64,000 bases of DNA, from NCBI RefSeq assembly GCF_016458275.1, contig NZ_JAEMHM010000024.1, positions 1 through 64,000 on the forward strand. The letters are read 5' to 3'. Shown here in pieces: positions 54,233-62,894 of this stretch. Origin of the DNA: Geomesophilobacter sediminis. Lineage in GTDB: Bacteria; Desulfobacterota; Desulfuromonadia; Geobacterales; Geobacteraceae. The translations under genes were made by a program, and so were the position numbers. The notes below the pieces were generated by a model. It was not told the origin of the DNA, did no database searches, and was given only the letters and a program-made list of their open reading frames with translations. The stretch's first letter is position 1. Each line of letters begins with the position of its first letter.

Positions 54233-54270
54233 AAAAGGGGTTGGGCCCAAAGGCTCAACCCCTTTTCCTT
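54233..54270. terminator. Terminator of the dctPQM operon
   Basis: AAAAGGGGTTG and CAACCCCTTTT form an 11-base stem with loop GGCCCAAAGGCT, followed by CCTTTG. Between here and 54446 the sequence also holds a CCCCCC...AAAGGGGGGA palindrome (about 54334-54365), a common extragenic element. Confidence 0.8.
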
Positions 54271-54446
54271 TGTGACAATTTTGGAAAGGCTCAGGGGGAA
54301 TTGCCTTTCCCATCGAGATGGCTAGAAGCAAATCCCCCCCGCTCCCCTTTTTTCAAAGGGGGGAGTTTTAGGGCCTACCAATTTTCAGTTTCAGCGGGCA
54401 TCTTCGTGGCGGAAATCCGCCAGTCTCGCTGGAGGGGGCCGACGGG

Positions 54447-55826
54447 TCACAGCCCGTACTTGTCCATCTTGTAACGCAGCGTGCCGCGGGGGACCTTCAG
54501 GTTGATCGCGGTCTGCAACACGTTGCCGCCGGTTTTCTGGAGCGCCTGCATGATGAGGTTTTTTTCCAGGGCGCAGACCGCCTCCTCCAGACCCATTTCC
54601 GGAGAAAGCGCGGCAAGGGGGGCCGCTTCGGCGCTCTGGGGCGGCTCGGCGGCGACCGTTTCCCGCAGCTCCTGGGGGAGGTGTTCCGGGAGCAGCGTGG
54701 GACCGGGACGCATGATGCAGATCCGTTCCATCGCGTTGCGCAGCTCGCGGATGTTTCCCGGCCAGCTGTAGCGCACCATCAGGGTCGCGGCTTCCGGAGA
54801 AACCTCACGGAAATTGCGGCCGAACGCGCGGCTGAAGTGGTCCAGGAAGAACATCGCCAACGGCGCGATGTCCTCGATCCGGTCCCGAAGCGGAGGGATG
54901 TGGATCGGGAAGACGTTCAGCCGGTAGAAAAGGTCCTCGCGGAAACTCCCTTCCTCGATGCGCCGTTTCAGGTTCCGGTTGGTAGCGGCGATGACCCGGA
55001 CGTCGATCGGGAGGTCTTTCACCCCCCCGACCCGGCGGATGGTCCGCTCCTGCAGCACCCGCAAGAGTTTCGCCTGCATCGCCATGTCCATCTCGCCGAT
55101 TTCATCCAGAAATACCGTGCCGTGCTGCGCCTCCTCCAACAGCCCGGACTTCCGGTTCATCGCACCGGTGAAGGCTCCTTTTTCATGGCCGAAAAGCTCG
55201 CTCTCCAAAAGGGTCGCCGGCATGGAGGCGCAGTTGATGGCGATGAAGGGCGCGTCCTTGCGGTCGGACAGGTTGTGGACGGCGCGGGCGACCAGTTCCT
55301 TGCCGGTTCCCGACTCGCCGGTAATGAGCACCGTCGAGGGGATGCGGGCGATTTCCCGGACCTGGGCGACAACCTCCTCAAATGCCTTGCTGCGACCGAT
55401 GAACGGGTCGCTCCCGGGGAGGAAACCGTCGGCGCGGCGCAGGTTGCGGACTTCCCGCCGAAGGGTCTGGGTCTTGAGCGCCAGCTTCACGATGAGCCGG
55501 AGCGCGTCGGATTTGAAGGGCTTCTTCATGTAGTGGAAGGCCCCCATCTTGAGGGATTCCACGGCGCTTTCCACCGATCCGTACCCGGTGATGATGATCA
55601 CCAGGAGCTCGGGATCGATCTCCTTGAGCGACTTGAGGAGCTCCAGACCGTCCTCGTTGCCGAGGTTCAGGTCGAGCAGCGCCAGGTCGATCTCTTCAGA
55701 GGCGACGATGTCGCGGGCCTCGCTGCCGGTGGCGGCGCTGCAAACCTGGAATCCTTCGTCCCCCAGGATCCGCTCCACGTTCTCGCGGATGAAGGCTTCG
55801 TCGTCGACGATGAGAATCTTTTCCAT
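54447..55826 (-). CDS. Sigma-54-dependent response regulator (DctD-like)
   Basis: This 459-residue NtrC-family activator has a receiver domain with phospho-acceptor D52 (LALLDLNLGNEDG), an AAA+ domain (GESGTGKE, GAFTGA, GTVFLDEIGEM) and a C-terminal Fis helix-turn-helix (GGNVLQTAINLKVPRGTLRYK). The ATG at 55826 has AAAGGAA upstream; the longer in-frame extension to 56006 runs into a repeat and is rejected. It is the partner of the kinase gene just upstream and lies convergent to dctPQM, whose sigma-54 promoter is a plausible target. Confidence 0.9.
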   Translation of the reverse strand: MEKILIVDDEAFIRENVERILGDEGFQVCSAATGSEARDIVASEEIDLALLDLNLGNEDGLELLKSLKEIDPELLVIIITGYGSVESAVESLKMGAFHYMKKPFKSDALRLIVKLALKTQTLRREVRNLRRADGFLPGSDPFIGRSKAFEEVVAQVREIARIPSTVLITGESGTGKELVARAVHNLSDRKDAPFIAINCASMPATLLESELFGHEKGAFTGAMNRKSGLLEEAQHGTVFLDEIGEMDMAMQAKLLRVLQERTIRRVGGVKDLPIDVRVIAATNRNLKRRIEEGSFREDLFYRLNVFPIHIPPLRDRIEDIAPLAMFFLDHFSRAFGRNFREVSPEAATLMVRYSWPGNIRELRNAMERICIMRPGPTLLPEHLPQELRETVAAEPPQSAEAAPLAALSPEMGLEEAVCALEKNLIMQALQKTGGNVLQTAINLKVPRGTLRYKMDKYGL

Positions 55827-55947
55827 GCGTTCCTTTCTGCTGAGAAGCAAAGCCGGAAGTGGTGGCGGGATGGAACCCGGAAAGTAGTTGGAAACGGTGG
55901 AAAATAGATGCAAACGTGGTGCCGAAAAGTCCGGGCTGACCCCAACG

Positions 55948-56020
55948 CTGTGGGAGCGCCATGCCTGGCGCGAAGGCAATTCGGCGCTCTCTTGGTGGAG
56001 GGGCATTCCCGGCGCCTGAC
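55948..56020. repeat. Extragenic palindromic repeat copy
   Basis: TGTGGGAGCGCCATGCCTGG is a variant of the GGGAGCGCCTTTCCAGG left end of the 28-213 family; the right end reads GGTGGAGGGGCATTCCCGGC. It lies between the kinase and regulator genes, in the interval 55827-56033. Confidence 0.6.
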
Positions 56021-56033
56021 CTTCGGCGGATCT

Positions 56034-58529
56034 CTACTCCTGCAGCGGCAGGCGGATGGTGAAGCGGGTTCCCTCGCCCGGGGTGCTGCTGACCGCTATG
56101 GTGCCGCGGTGCTCCTCCACGATCCGCTGGGTGATGGAGAGGCCGAGCCCGGTTCCCACCCCTTTGCGGGTGAAGAACGGTTCGAAGATGAGCGGCAGGT
56201 CCGCCGCATCGATGCCCGGACCGTTGTCGGTGATTTCCACCCGCACGCATCCTTCCTCAGCAGCGGCGGCCATGCGGATCTCGCCCCCGTTGGGAAGCAC
56301 CTCCTGCGCGTTTCGGATGATATTCATTACCGCCTGCTTGATCTTTTCCGGGTCGAAACGGAAGGTGGGAAGCGGGGTCTCGGCGAAGAAGAGCCGCACC
56401 TTTTGGCGCTCGCACTGACGCCGCATCAGGAGCAGGGTGTCGTTCAGCACCAGGTTCAGGTCGGCCTGGCGCAGTTCGGCCCGCGGCGGCGAAGAGTAGT
56501 TCAAAAGCGCGTTCACCAACCGCTCCACCCGCTCGATTTCCGCCAGGGCTCGTTTCAGGAGCTCCTGGTCCGGCGAGCCCGAGACGGCGCGGTCGTGAAG
56601 ATCGTCGAGCAAAAGGAGGATCCCCGTGAGCGGGTTGCGCACCTCGTGGGCGATGCCGGCGGAGAGCTTGCCGAGGGAGGCCAGGCGGTCCAGGCGGGTC
56701 ATCTCCTCGCGCAGCTTCTCGCGTTCGGTCTCGTTGCGCATGGTGACGGTGAGCCCTTGGGTGCCATCGGCGCCGATCGGGAAGAGCCCGAGCTCGAAAT
56801 ACATCATCTCGGCGCCGCGCTCGATCATGAGCGGCGTGCGGCCATAGCCGGAACGGGTCTCCAGCGCATGCGCGACCCGGTCCCCCAGGTTTCCCCAACC
56901 GGCGAAGACCGCACGGAAATTCGTATCCAACGGGATCTCCGCCCCAAAAAAGTTGCGCCCGGTCCGGTTGATCGAGGTGAGGCCGCCGTCGGGAGAGAAG
57001 GTGACGATGGAGCTGGAAATACTCTCCAGGATGCTGGTCTTGAAGTTCCGCTCGTCCAGGATCTCCTGGCGCGAGGTCCGCAGCTCTTCGAGGGTGGCCA
57101 GCAGGCTTTCCTTCCGGAGCTCCAGTTCGTCCGCCATCATGTTGAAGGTCTGCGCCAGTTCGCCGATCTCGTCGTTGGAGGTGACCGAAACGCGTTCGTG
57201 ACTGTCCCCGGCGGCCAACCGGTGGGCCCCTTCGGTCAACTGGCGCAGCGGACGGCTGATGCCACGGGAAAGCGCCCAGGCGGACAATCCGGAGAGCAGG
57301 GCGGACAGGAAGATGATGATCGCGCTGGTGGTGCGATGCTTGCCGAGCTGCTTGTCGATGACGCGGCTGCCGCGGCGTGCCGCGTCGTGGAACTGGTCCA
57401 CCTGGAACCCGATGGTGACTCCGCCGAAGACGCCATATTTACGGTAGTCGCCGGTATCGTAGTTGATCGGCGCGTACGCCATGATCTTCTTGGCGCCGCC
57501 CACGTTGGTGATGTCGACAAACCCGGTCCGGTGGTGGCGCACCGCGTCGGCGACCCTGGGGTAGCTCGGGTGGATGAATCCGGCATAGTCGAGGTTGTAC
57601 GGGATGCGGCCGGTTTCGATGTCGACGGTGCTTGAGTGCTCGGTGTAAGGGGGAACGGGGACGCCGTTTCGGTCCACCCCGCGGATGTCCCAGAACTTGG
57701 GATGGGTGATGATCCACCCCTCGTCGTCGAAGAGAAAGGCGTAGTTGCCGCTTTTGTAAGATGGGAAGATGGTGGAGAAGCCGCGCCCGGGATCCACGTG
57801 CTGGGTAAATTCCATGAGGTGCCGGTGGTCCAGGGAGAGGACCACCATGCCGGCGAAGGCCCCCCTGCGGTCGAACAGGGGGGAGCCGAAACGGATCACG
57901 CCACGGTAGATGGTGCCGTCGTAGGCGTTTTCCGGGTCGGAAGCCCCGGCCAGCTGCTCCTGTTTGGAGACATGGAAGCCGGTGAGGTGCGAGACGTAGA
58001 TCGCACCGCGCTTGAGCCGGCGGATCCGGTCGAAGTAGTCCTCGCTCAGGTATTCGGTCTGGCGCGGGTCGGCTACGTTGCGCAGCTGCGCTTCCGGTAC
58101 GAACCGCCCCGCCCGGATCACCACCCGTTCCCGACCGTTGCGGTCGATGAGGGCGATGGAGCTGTAGATCGGGACGAGCTCCCGCTTTTCCCGGGTCGCC
58201 GAGGCGCTGCCGTTGCGCTGCCAGACTTCGGCGCGGCGGGTTTCGTAGAAGTTCAACAGGGATTGTTGGTCCAAATGGGACCGGGATAGAAAGAGGAGGT
58301 CGCTTTCGCTTTGATGCAGGAAGTCCGCAACGTCCTGGGCCACCTGCCGCGCCCGCATCTGAAGCGTTTCCGACGCTTGCAGGTCGTCGGTGGCGGCGAT
58401 CTCGGCCGACAGGTGCGTATTGGTCGTCCGGAGGTTGATGAGGAGCACGGCCGACGAGATCAGCAGCGGCAGCAGCGATAGAAGCAGCGTGATGATCAGG
58501 ATCTTCTTGAAGATGGTCAGACGCGGCAT
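56034..58529 (-). CDS. Membrane sensor histidine kinase with Cache-type sensor
   Basis: This 831-residue kinase has an N-terminal transmembrane helix (residues about 10-32), a large periplasmic dCache-like sensor (about 40-375), a second helix (about 385-405), a HAMP domain (about 405-460), a coiled segment, a PAS-like domain (about 480-595), HisKA with H628 in GIAHEVRNPLTGIL and a HATPase domain (VMNIIRNAQEVLPN; DNGPGI; GVGTGLGLSITQRI). Cache domains commonly sense small organic acids, which agrees with the neighbouring dicarboxylate-type TRAP transporter. It starts with ATG 58529 and precedes its response regulator with about 207 bases between. Confidence 0.9.
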   Translation of the reverse strand: MPRLTIFKKILIITLLLSLLPLLISSAVLLINLRTTNTHLSAEIAATDDLQASETLQMRARQVAQDVADFLHQSESDLLFLSRSHLDQQSLLNFYETRRAEVWQRNGSASATREKRELVPIYSSIALIDRNGRERVVIRAGRFVPEAQLRNVADPRQTEYLSEDYFDRIRRLKRGAIYVSHLTGFHVSKQEQLAGASDPENAYDGTIYRGVIRFGSPLFDRRGAFAGMVVLSLDHRHLMEFTQHVDPGRGFSTIFPSYKSGNYAFLFDDEGWIITHPKFWDIRGVDRNGVPVPPYTEHSSTVDIETGRIPYNLDYAGFIHPSYPRVADAVRHHRTGFVDITNVGGAKKIMAYAPINYDTGDYRKYGVFGGVTIGFQVDQFHDAARRGSRVIDKQLGKHRTTSAIIIFLSALLSGLSAWALSRGISRPLRQLTEGAHRLAAGDSHERVSVTSNDEIGELAQTFNMMADELELRKESLLATLEELRTSRQEILDERNFKTSILESISSSIVTFSPDGGLTSINRTGRNFFGAEIPLDTNFRAVFAGWGNLGDRVAHALETRSGYGRTPLMIERGAEMMYFELGLFPIGADGTQGLTVTMRNETEREKLREEMTRLDRLASLGKLSAGIAHEVRNPLTGILLLLDDLHDRAVSGSPDQELLKRALAEIERVERLVNALLNYSSPPRAELRQADLNLVLNDTLLLMRRQCERQKVRLFFAETPLPTFRFDPEKIKQAVMNIIRNAQEVLPNGGEIRMAAAAEEGCVRVEITDNGPGIDAADLPLIFEPFFTRKGVGTGLGLSITQRIVEEHRGTIAVSSTPGEGTRFTIRLPLQE

Positions 58530-58725
58530 GGAGTACCTGGATTACCGACAGTTAGCAAACATAGTCATAGGTGTGAGTACACTGAATTGTTACAGAGGGT
58601 CAAGTTTTCATTTCATATACGGTACTGATTTCGGAGACGCTGATACAGGACGGAGTCAGGAAATAACAGTGAACCGTGCCGGCTCTTGTGGGCGCGCCGT
58701 TATTGGCGTGATTGACGGCAGCTGC

Positions 58726-58751
58726 GCAGGTCGCGTTGAGAAGCGAAACCT
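58726..58751. repeat. Copy of the CAGGTCGCGTT repeat
   Basis: CAGGTCGCGTTGAGAAGCGA followed by AACCTG resembles, in reverse orientation, the element at 36413-36439. The whole interval 58530-58958 shows no gene; open frames across it read through repeats. Confidence 0.5.
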
Positions 58752-58786
58752 GAGGCTTCCCGTGCTCTTGGCAAACTACCCCGTGA

Positions 58787-58821
58787 AGAGGGGGAGAGGC
58801 ACCTGCGGTGCCCGTCCCCCG
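58787..58821. repeat. GGGGGAGAGGCACC-TGC-GGTGCC hairpin
   Basis: GGGGGAGAGGCACC and GGTGCCCGTCCCCC form a long stem around TGC. It resembles common extragenic palindromes in GC-rich genomes. Its neighbour TTGGCAAACTACCCCGTGAA made me consider a riboswitch, but no known consensus fits. Confidence 0.55.
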
Positions 58822-58958
58822 TTGGTCGGCTGATGTTACGGCCGCTTTTATGATTGACTTGACCCGGTCCGTGCGTTAGGAATAATCGGTCGTTACGACG
58901 CCGGTCCGGCCCCGCAGGCCGCCACCGGCTGCGACGAAATGAATTTGGGGGGAACCTC

Positions 58959-60797
58959 TTGGGATACAGGAACTTACAACAGTGCGTAGCCGACCTGGAA
59001 CGGCAGGGGAGGCTGATCCGGATCGATGAGGAGCTCTCGCCGGAGCTTGAGATCGGCTCGATCCAGCGCCGGGTCTACCAGGCCGGTGGGCCGGCCCTGC
59101 TGTTCACCCGCGTCAAAGGGGGCTCGTTTCCGATGCTGGGGAACCTTTTCGGTACCCTGGAGCGGACCCGGTACATCTTCCGCGATACCTTGCGGGCGGT
59201 GGAGCGCCTGGTGCAACTCAAGATCGACCCGCGCTATCTTTTGAAGGATCCGGCCGCCATCTTTTCGGTAGTTCCGGCCGCGCTGCATCTTCTCCCGAAG
59301 ATGGTCGGCGACGGCCCCGTCCTGGCCCACCGCACCACGCTGGACCAGCTTCCCCAGTTGAAATCGTGGCCCGATGACGGCGGTGCCTTCATCACCTTGC
59401 CGCAGGTTTACTCCGAGAGCGTGCACCGTCCCGGGGTGCGCCATTCCAACTTGGGGATGTACCGGGTGCAGATTTCCGGCGGCGAGTATTCCCCCAACGA
59501 GGAGGTCGGGCTGCACTACCAGATCCACCGCGGGATCGGCTTTCACCACGCCGAGGCGATCGACACCGGCGCTCCTTTCCGGGTCAACGTCTTCGTCGGC
59601 GGGGCTCCGTCGATGACCGTGGCCGCCGTGATGCCGCTTCCCGAGGGGATGCCCGAGCTCTCCTTTGCCGGGCTGCTCGGGGGGCACCGGATCGAGATGG
59701 TGGAGCGGGGCGATGCCCTGCCGATCCCCGCCGAGGCCGATTTCTGCATCTGCGGGACCGTCGATCCGTCCAAGACCCTCCCGGAGGGCCCCTTTGGCGA
59801 TCACCTCGGCTACTACAGCCTGGCCCATCAATTCCCGGTCCTGAAAGTAGAAGAGGTCTTCCATCGCGAAGGCGCCATCTGGCCCTTTACCACCGTGGGT
59901 CGGCCTCCCCAGGAGGACACCTCCTTCGGCGAGTTCATCCACGAGCTCACCGGTCCCCTCATCCCGACGGTCATCTCCGGGGTCAAGGCGGTGCACGCCG
60001 TCGATGCCGCCGGGGTCCACCCGCTTTTGCTGGCGATCGGCAGCGAGCGTTACGTTCCCTACGGGGAGCGGCGCCGGCCGCAGGAGCTTCTGACCATTGC
60101 CAACGCGATCCTCGGGCAGGGGCAGCTCTCCCTGGCCAAGTACCTGATGATTTCGGCGCACGAGGATTCCCCCAACCTCGATGTCCACGATATCCCGGCC
60201 TTCCTCGCCCATGTTCTGGAGCGGATCGACCTGCGTCGCGACCTGCATTTCCAGACCGCGACCACCATGGACACCCTCGATTACACCGGGGGCACCATCA
60301 ACGAAGGATCCAAGGTGGTCTTCGCCGCCGTGGGACCGAAACGCCGCACCCTGGGGACGGAGCTTCCCGCCGGACTGCGCCTGGCGGAAGGGTTCTCCGC
60401 CCCGGCGATCTGTCTCCCCGGGGTCATCGCCGTGAAGGGGCCCCAATGCCTGAGCCGCAAGGACGACAACGAGGTGATGGGGCGGCTCTGCGAGGCGCTG
60501 CAAGGGGTGCCGGGACTCGATGCCTTCCCGATCGTGGTCGTCTGCGACGACAGCCGCTTCACCGCCGCGTCGCTCAACAACTTCCTCTGGGTCACCTTCA
60601 CCCGTTCCGACCCCGCCAGCGACATTTACGGGGTCGGGGAACGCTTCCAGGACAAGAAATGGGGCTGCACCGGACCCCTGATCATCGACGCGCGGATCAA
60701 GCCCCACCACGCCCCGCCGCTGATCGAGGACCCGGACGTGGAGCGCCGGATCGACCAGCTTGGTGCCGCGGGCGGACCGCTGCACGGGATCATCTAG
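58959..60797 (+). CDS. UbiD-family decarboxylase, probably of menaquinone biosynthesis
   Basis: This 612-residue prenylated-FMN type decarboxylase shows UbiD signatures: GAPFRVNVFVGGAPSMTVAA, ELSFAGLLGGHRIEMV, the conserved EGPFGDHLGYYS and VTFTRSDPASDIYG near the C-terminus. The length and the FPVLKVEEVFHREGAIWPFT block recall the SCO4490-type menaquinone decarboxylases of the futalosine route (MqnL-like). It starts at TTG 58959 with GGGGGG upstream. mqnA is in the same window, which supports the role. A phenylphosphate- or aromatic acid-type UbiD cannot be excluded. Confidence 0.82.
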   Translation: MGYRNLQQCVADLERQGRLIRIDEELSPELEIGSIQRRVYQAGGPALLFTRVKGGSFPMLGNLFGTLERTRYIFRDTLRAVERLVQLKIDPRYLLKDPAAIFSVVPAALHLLPKMVGDGPVLAHRTTLDQLPQLKSWPDDGGAFITLPQVYSESVHRPGVRHSNLGMYRVQISGGEYSPNEEVGLHYQIHRGIGFHHAEAIDTGAPFRVNVFVGGAPSMTVAAVMPLPEGMPELSFAGLLGGHRIEMVERGDALPIPAEADFCICGTVDPSKTLPEGPFGDHLGYYSLAHQFPVLKVEEVFHREGAIWPFTTVGRPPQEDTSFGEFIHELTGPLIPTVISGVKAVHAVDAAGVHPLLLAIGSERYVPYGERRRPQELLTIANAILGQGQLSLAKYLMISAHEDSPNLDVHDIPAFLAHVLERIDLRRDLHFQTATTMDTLDYTGGTINEGSKVVFAAVGPKRRTLGTELPAGLRLAEGFSAPAICLPGVIAVKGPQCLSRKDDNEVMGRLCEALQGVPGLDAFPIVVVCDDSRFTAASLNNFLWVTFTRSDPASDIYGVGERFQDKKWGCTGPLIIDARIKPHHAPPLIEDPDVERRIDQLGAAGGPLHGII

Positions 60798-60798
60798 C

Positions 60799-61569
60799 AT
60801 GGCGGCAGAGAAAGACAGACTCGACAAGCTGCTTTTCGAGCGGGGGCTGGCTCCCTCCCGGGAGAAGGCGAAGGCGCTCATCATGGCGGGGCAGGTGGTG
60901 GTGGATGACCACCTGGCCGACAAGGCCGGGCTGATGGTGCCGGTGACCGCGGAGATCCGCCTGAAGGGGGAGGTGCTTCCCTATGTCAGCCGGGGCGGCC
61001 TGAAGCTTGCCAAGGGGCTTGAGGCGTTCGGGGTCGACGTGAGCGGGCGGCTTGCCATGGACGTGGGAGCCTCGACCGGCGGCTTCACCGATTGCCTTCT
61101 GCAAAACGGAGCACGCGGGGTCATCGCCGTGGACGTCGGCTACGGGCAGCTCGCCTGGAAGCTGCGGGAAGACCCGCGGGTGGTGAACCTGGAAAAAACC
61201 AACATCCGCTACCTGGAGCCGGAGACCTTGCCGGAGATCCCCGACCTGGCGGTGATCGATGCCTCTTTCATCTCGCTGGACAAGGTGCTGCCGCCGACCC
61301 TGCGCCTGATCCGCGACGGCGGCGAGGTGGTTGCCCTGATCAAGCCGCAGTTCGAGGTGGGACGGGGGCAGGTAGGGAAGGGGGGCGTGGTGCGGGACGA
61401 GAAGAAGCACGCCGAGGTGGTGGACTCGGTGAGCGAACTGGCCCGCGGCCTGGGGCTGGAGGTGCTCGGCGTCTGCGAATCGCCGATCACCGGACCCAAG
61501 GGGAACAAGGAGTTCCTGATCCATCTGCGGAAACCGGCAAACCCATCCTCACCCTGTCCCTCCCCCTGA
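60799..61569 (+). CDS. tlyA: TlyA-family rRNA 2'-O-methyltransferase
   Basis: This 256-residue protein has an S4 RNA-binding domain (residues about 5-65: RLDKLLFERGLAPSREKAK) and an FtsJ-like methyltransferase domain with SAM motif AMDVGASTGGFTDCLL and the block VIDASFISLDKVLP. TlyA methylates cytidines in 16S and 23S rRNA. It starts one base after the UbiD stop. The last residues (NPSSPCPSP) and the stop codon come from an extragenic repeat at 61540-61588. Confidence 0.9.
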   Translation: MAAEKDRLDKLLFERGLAPSREKAKALIMAGQVVVDDHLADKAGLMVPVTAEIRLKGEVLPYVSRGGLKLAKGLEAFGVDVSGRLAMDVGASTGGFTDCLLQNGARGVIAVDVGYGQLAWKLREDPRVVNLEKTNIRYLEPETLPEIPDLAVIDASFISLDKVLPPTLRLIRDGGEVVALIKPQFEVGRGQVGKGGVVRDEKKHAEVVDSVSELARGLGLEVLGVCESPITGPKGNKEFLIHLRKPANPSSPCPSP

Positions 61570-61588
61570 AGGGGAGGGGACGTCAGGG
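61540..61588. repeat. Extragenic repeat (CCCTCCCCCTGAAGGGGAGG) overlapping the tlyA end
   Basis: CCCATCCTCACCCTGTCCCT and CCCCTGAAGGGGAGGGG match the element at 62711-62766 almost base for base. The TGA of tlyA is the TGA at its palindrome centre. A degraded CGTTCCCCAGCTCCACCTTG element (61613-61672) follows. Confidence 0.75.
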
Positions 61589-61725
61589 CAACGATCTCAA
61601 AAAATTCCTACTCGTTCCCCAGCTCCACCTTGGAAACGTATCCGCCCATCCAAAGCTCCGGCTTGGCAATGGTAAGAGGGGCGCTGAAAATTCATCGGTA
61701 AGAACATGTAATCACGGAGGTTCGA

Positions 61726-62067
61726 ATGGATTGTCTTTTCTGCAAGATGGAAAGGGGCGAGATCCCGGTGAAGAAGGTCTACGAAGACGAACTCGTCTTC
61801 GCCATCGAGGACATCAATCCCCAGGCGCCGACCCACATCCTGGTCATCCCCAGAAAGCACCTGGTGAATTCCCTGGATCTCACCCCGGAGGACGACCTGC
61901 TCATGGGCGCCGTCTACCGCGCTGCCGCAACGCTGGCCCGGGAGCGCGGCATCGCCGAAGGGGGCTTTAGGATCGTGAACAACAACAACGCCAATGCCGG
62001 CCAATCGGTGTGGCACATCCATTTTCATCTGCTCGGCGGCAGACATTTTGCCTGGCCTCCGGGTTGA
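61726..62067 (+). CDS. HIT-family (HinT-like) nucleotide hydrolase
   Basis: This 113-residue protein shows the complete HIT motif WHIHFHLLGG with H97, H99 and H101, and the upstream PTHILVIPRKH strand. HinT-like enzymes hydrolyse aminoacyl-AMP and other AMP conjugates. The CLFCKMERGEIP N-terminus has the paired cysteines seen in many members. An ordinary small housekeeping gene preceded by GGAGG. Confidence 0.93.
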   Translation: MDCLFCKMERGEIPVKKVYEDELVFAIEDINPQAPTHILVIPRKHLVNSLDLTPEDDLLMGAVYRAAATLARERGIAEGGFRIVNNNNANAGQSVWHIHFHLLGGRHFAWPPG

Positions 62068-62112
62068 CACCTGTCGGCGCGGTCGCTAACATAGCACTTC
62101 GCGAGGTGAGAT

Positions 62113-62622
62113 ATGAAAAAACTCCTGTTGATTCCGCTACTTCTTCTTCCGGCCACCGTTTATGCCACGACCTACGAATGGGTCGACAGCAAGGGAACGG
62201 TGAATTTCACCGAAGACCTCGGCAAGGTCCCCAAGAAATACCGGAAAAAGGTGCGGGTCATCGGTGACGAGACCGGTGCGCCGCAGATTACCGAGACTAC
62301 CGAATCCACCGGCAAGGGAGCGCCCGTCACCAAGGCCTCCGAGCGGCAGCCGGAGAGGAAAACGCTGTACGGCGGCAAGGACGAAAAGACCTGGCGTGCC
62401 GACTTCGCCCAGGCCAGGGGCGAGCTGAAGGTTGCCGAGCAGGATGTCCGCGAGATTGGGACCCGGATGAAGGACATCTCCAAGATGAGCCGGACCGAGT
62501 ACCTGACCCTGCAGAACTCCTTGAGACAGGACGAAGCCCGGATGCAGGGGAAGCGCAAAAGGCTGGACGAGCTGACCGCCGAGGCCGATGCGGCCGGGGT
62601 GCCGGCGGACTTCAGGCAGTAA
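62113..62622 (+). CDS. Exported DUF4124-domain protein
   Basis: This 169-residue protein has a signal peptide (cleavage near VYATT) and an N-terminal DUF4124-type segment (TYEWVDSKGTVNFTEDLGKVP), followed by a low-complexity linker and a C-terminal helical region (about residues 95-165, EQDVREIGTRMKDISKM) likely to form a coiled coil. DUF4124 proteins are common in Geobacter envelopes; function unknown. A strong terminator follows. Confidence 0.85.
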   Translation: MKKLLLIPLLLLPATVYATTYEWVDSKGTVNFTEDLGKVPKKYRKKVRVIGDETGAPQITETTESTGKGAPVTKASERQPERKTLYGGKDEKTWRADFAQARGELKVAEQDVREIGTRMKDISKMSRTEYLTLQNSLRQDEARMQGKRKRLDELTAEADAAGVPADFRQ

Positions 62623-62653
62623 AAGGCTTTTCGTAGAAAACTCGTAACTGGAA

Positions 62654-62697
62654 CGAGACGGCCCGTGGAAGGAATTCCACGGGCCGTCTCGATTTAT
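62654..62697 (+). terminator. Terminator after the DUF4124 gene
   Basis: CGAGACGGCCCGTGGAA and TTCCACGGGCCGTCTCG form a perfect 17-base stem around GGAA, followed by ATTTATT. Confidence 0.85.
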
Positions 62698-62710
62698 TCA
62701 CTATCGGTCT

Positions 62711-62766
62711 AAACCCCATCCTCACCCTGTCCCTCCGCTTGAAGGGGAGGGGCCGTTGGGGGAGCG
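62711..62766. repeat. Extragenic repeat copy (same as 61540-61588)
   Basis: CCCCATCCTCACCCTGTCCC followed by TCCGCTTGAAGGGGAGGGG. It lies between the DUF4124 terminator and lgt. The rest of 62698-62894 shows no gene. Confidence 0.75.
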
Positions 62767-62894
62767 ATTTAGCCGGTGCCAGTTTGATCAGCTCATCTTC
62801 TTTGTGTCTCCTGTTCACTGTCTCCTTTCCACTGAATTGACACCCCTGGCGTTTGCTGCTAGGTTAGGTGATCCTTTTTCCGGAGCGTGTCCGC

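Noticed and set aside
58760-58825. Possible cyclic-dinucleotide (GEMM-type) riboswitch at TTGGCAAACTACCCCGTGAA before the UbiD-like gene
   Set aside because: The GGCAAA start is suggestive, but the GCAAAGCC segment and the second helix with its receptor are missing; the G/C hairpin is better explained as an extragenic repeat.
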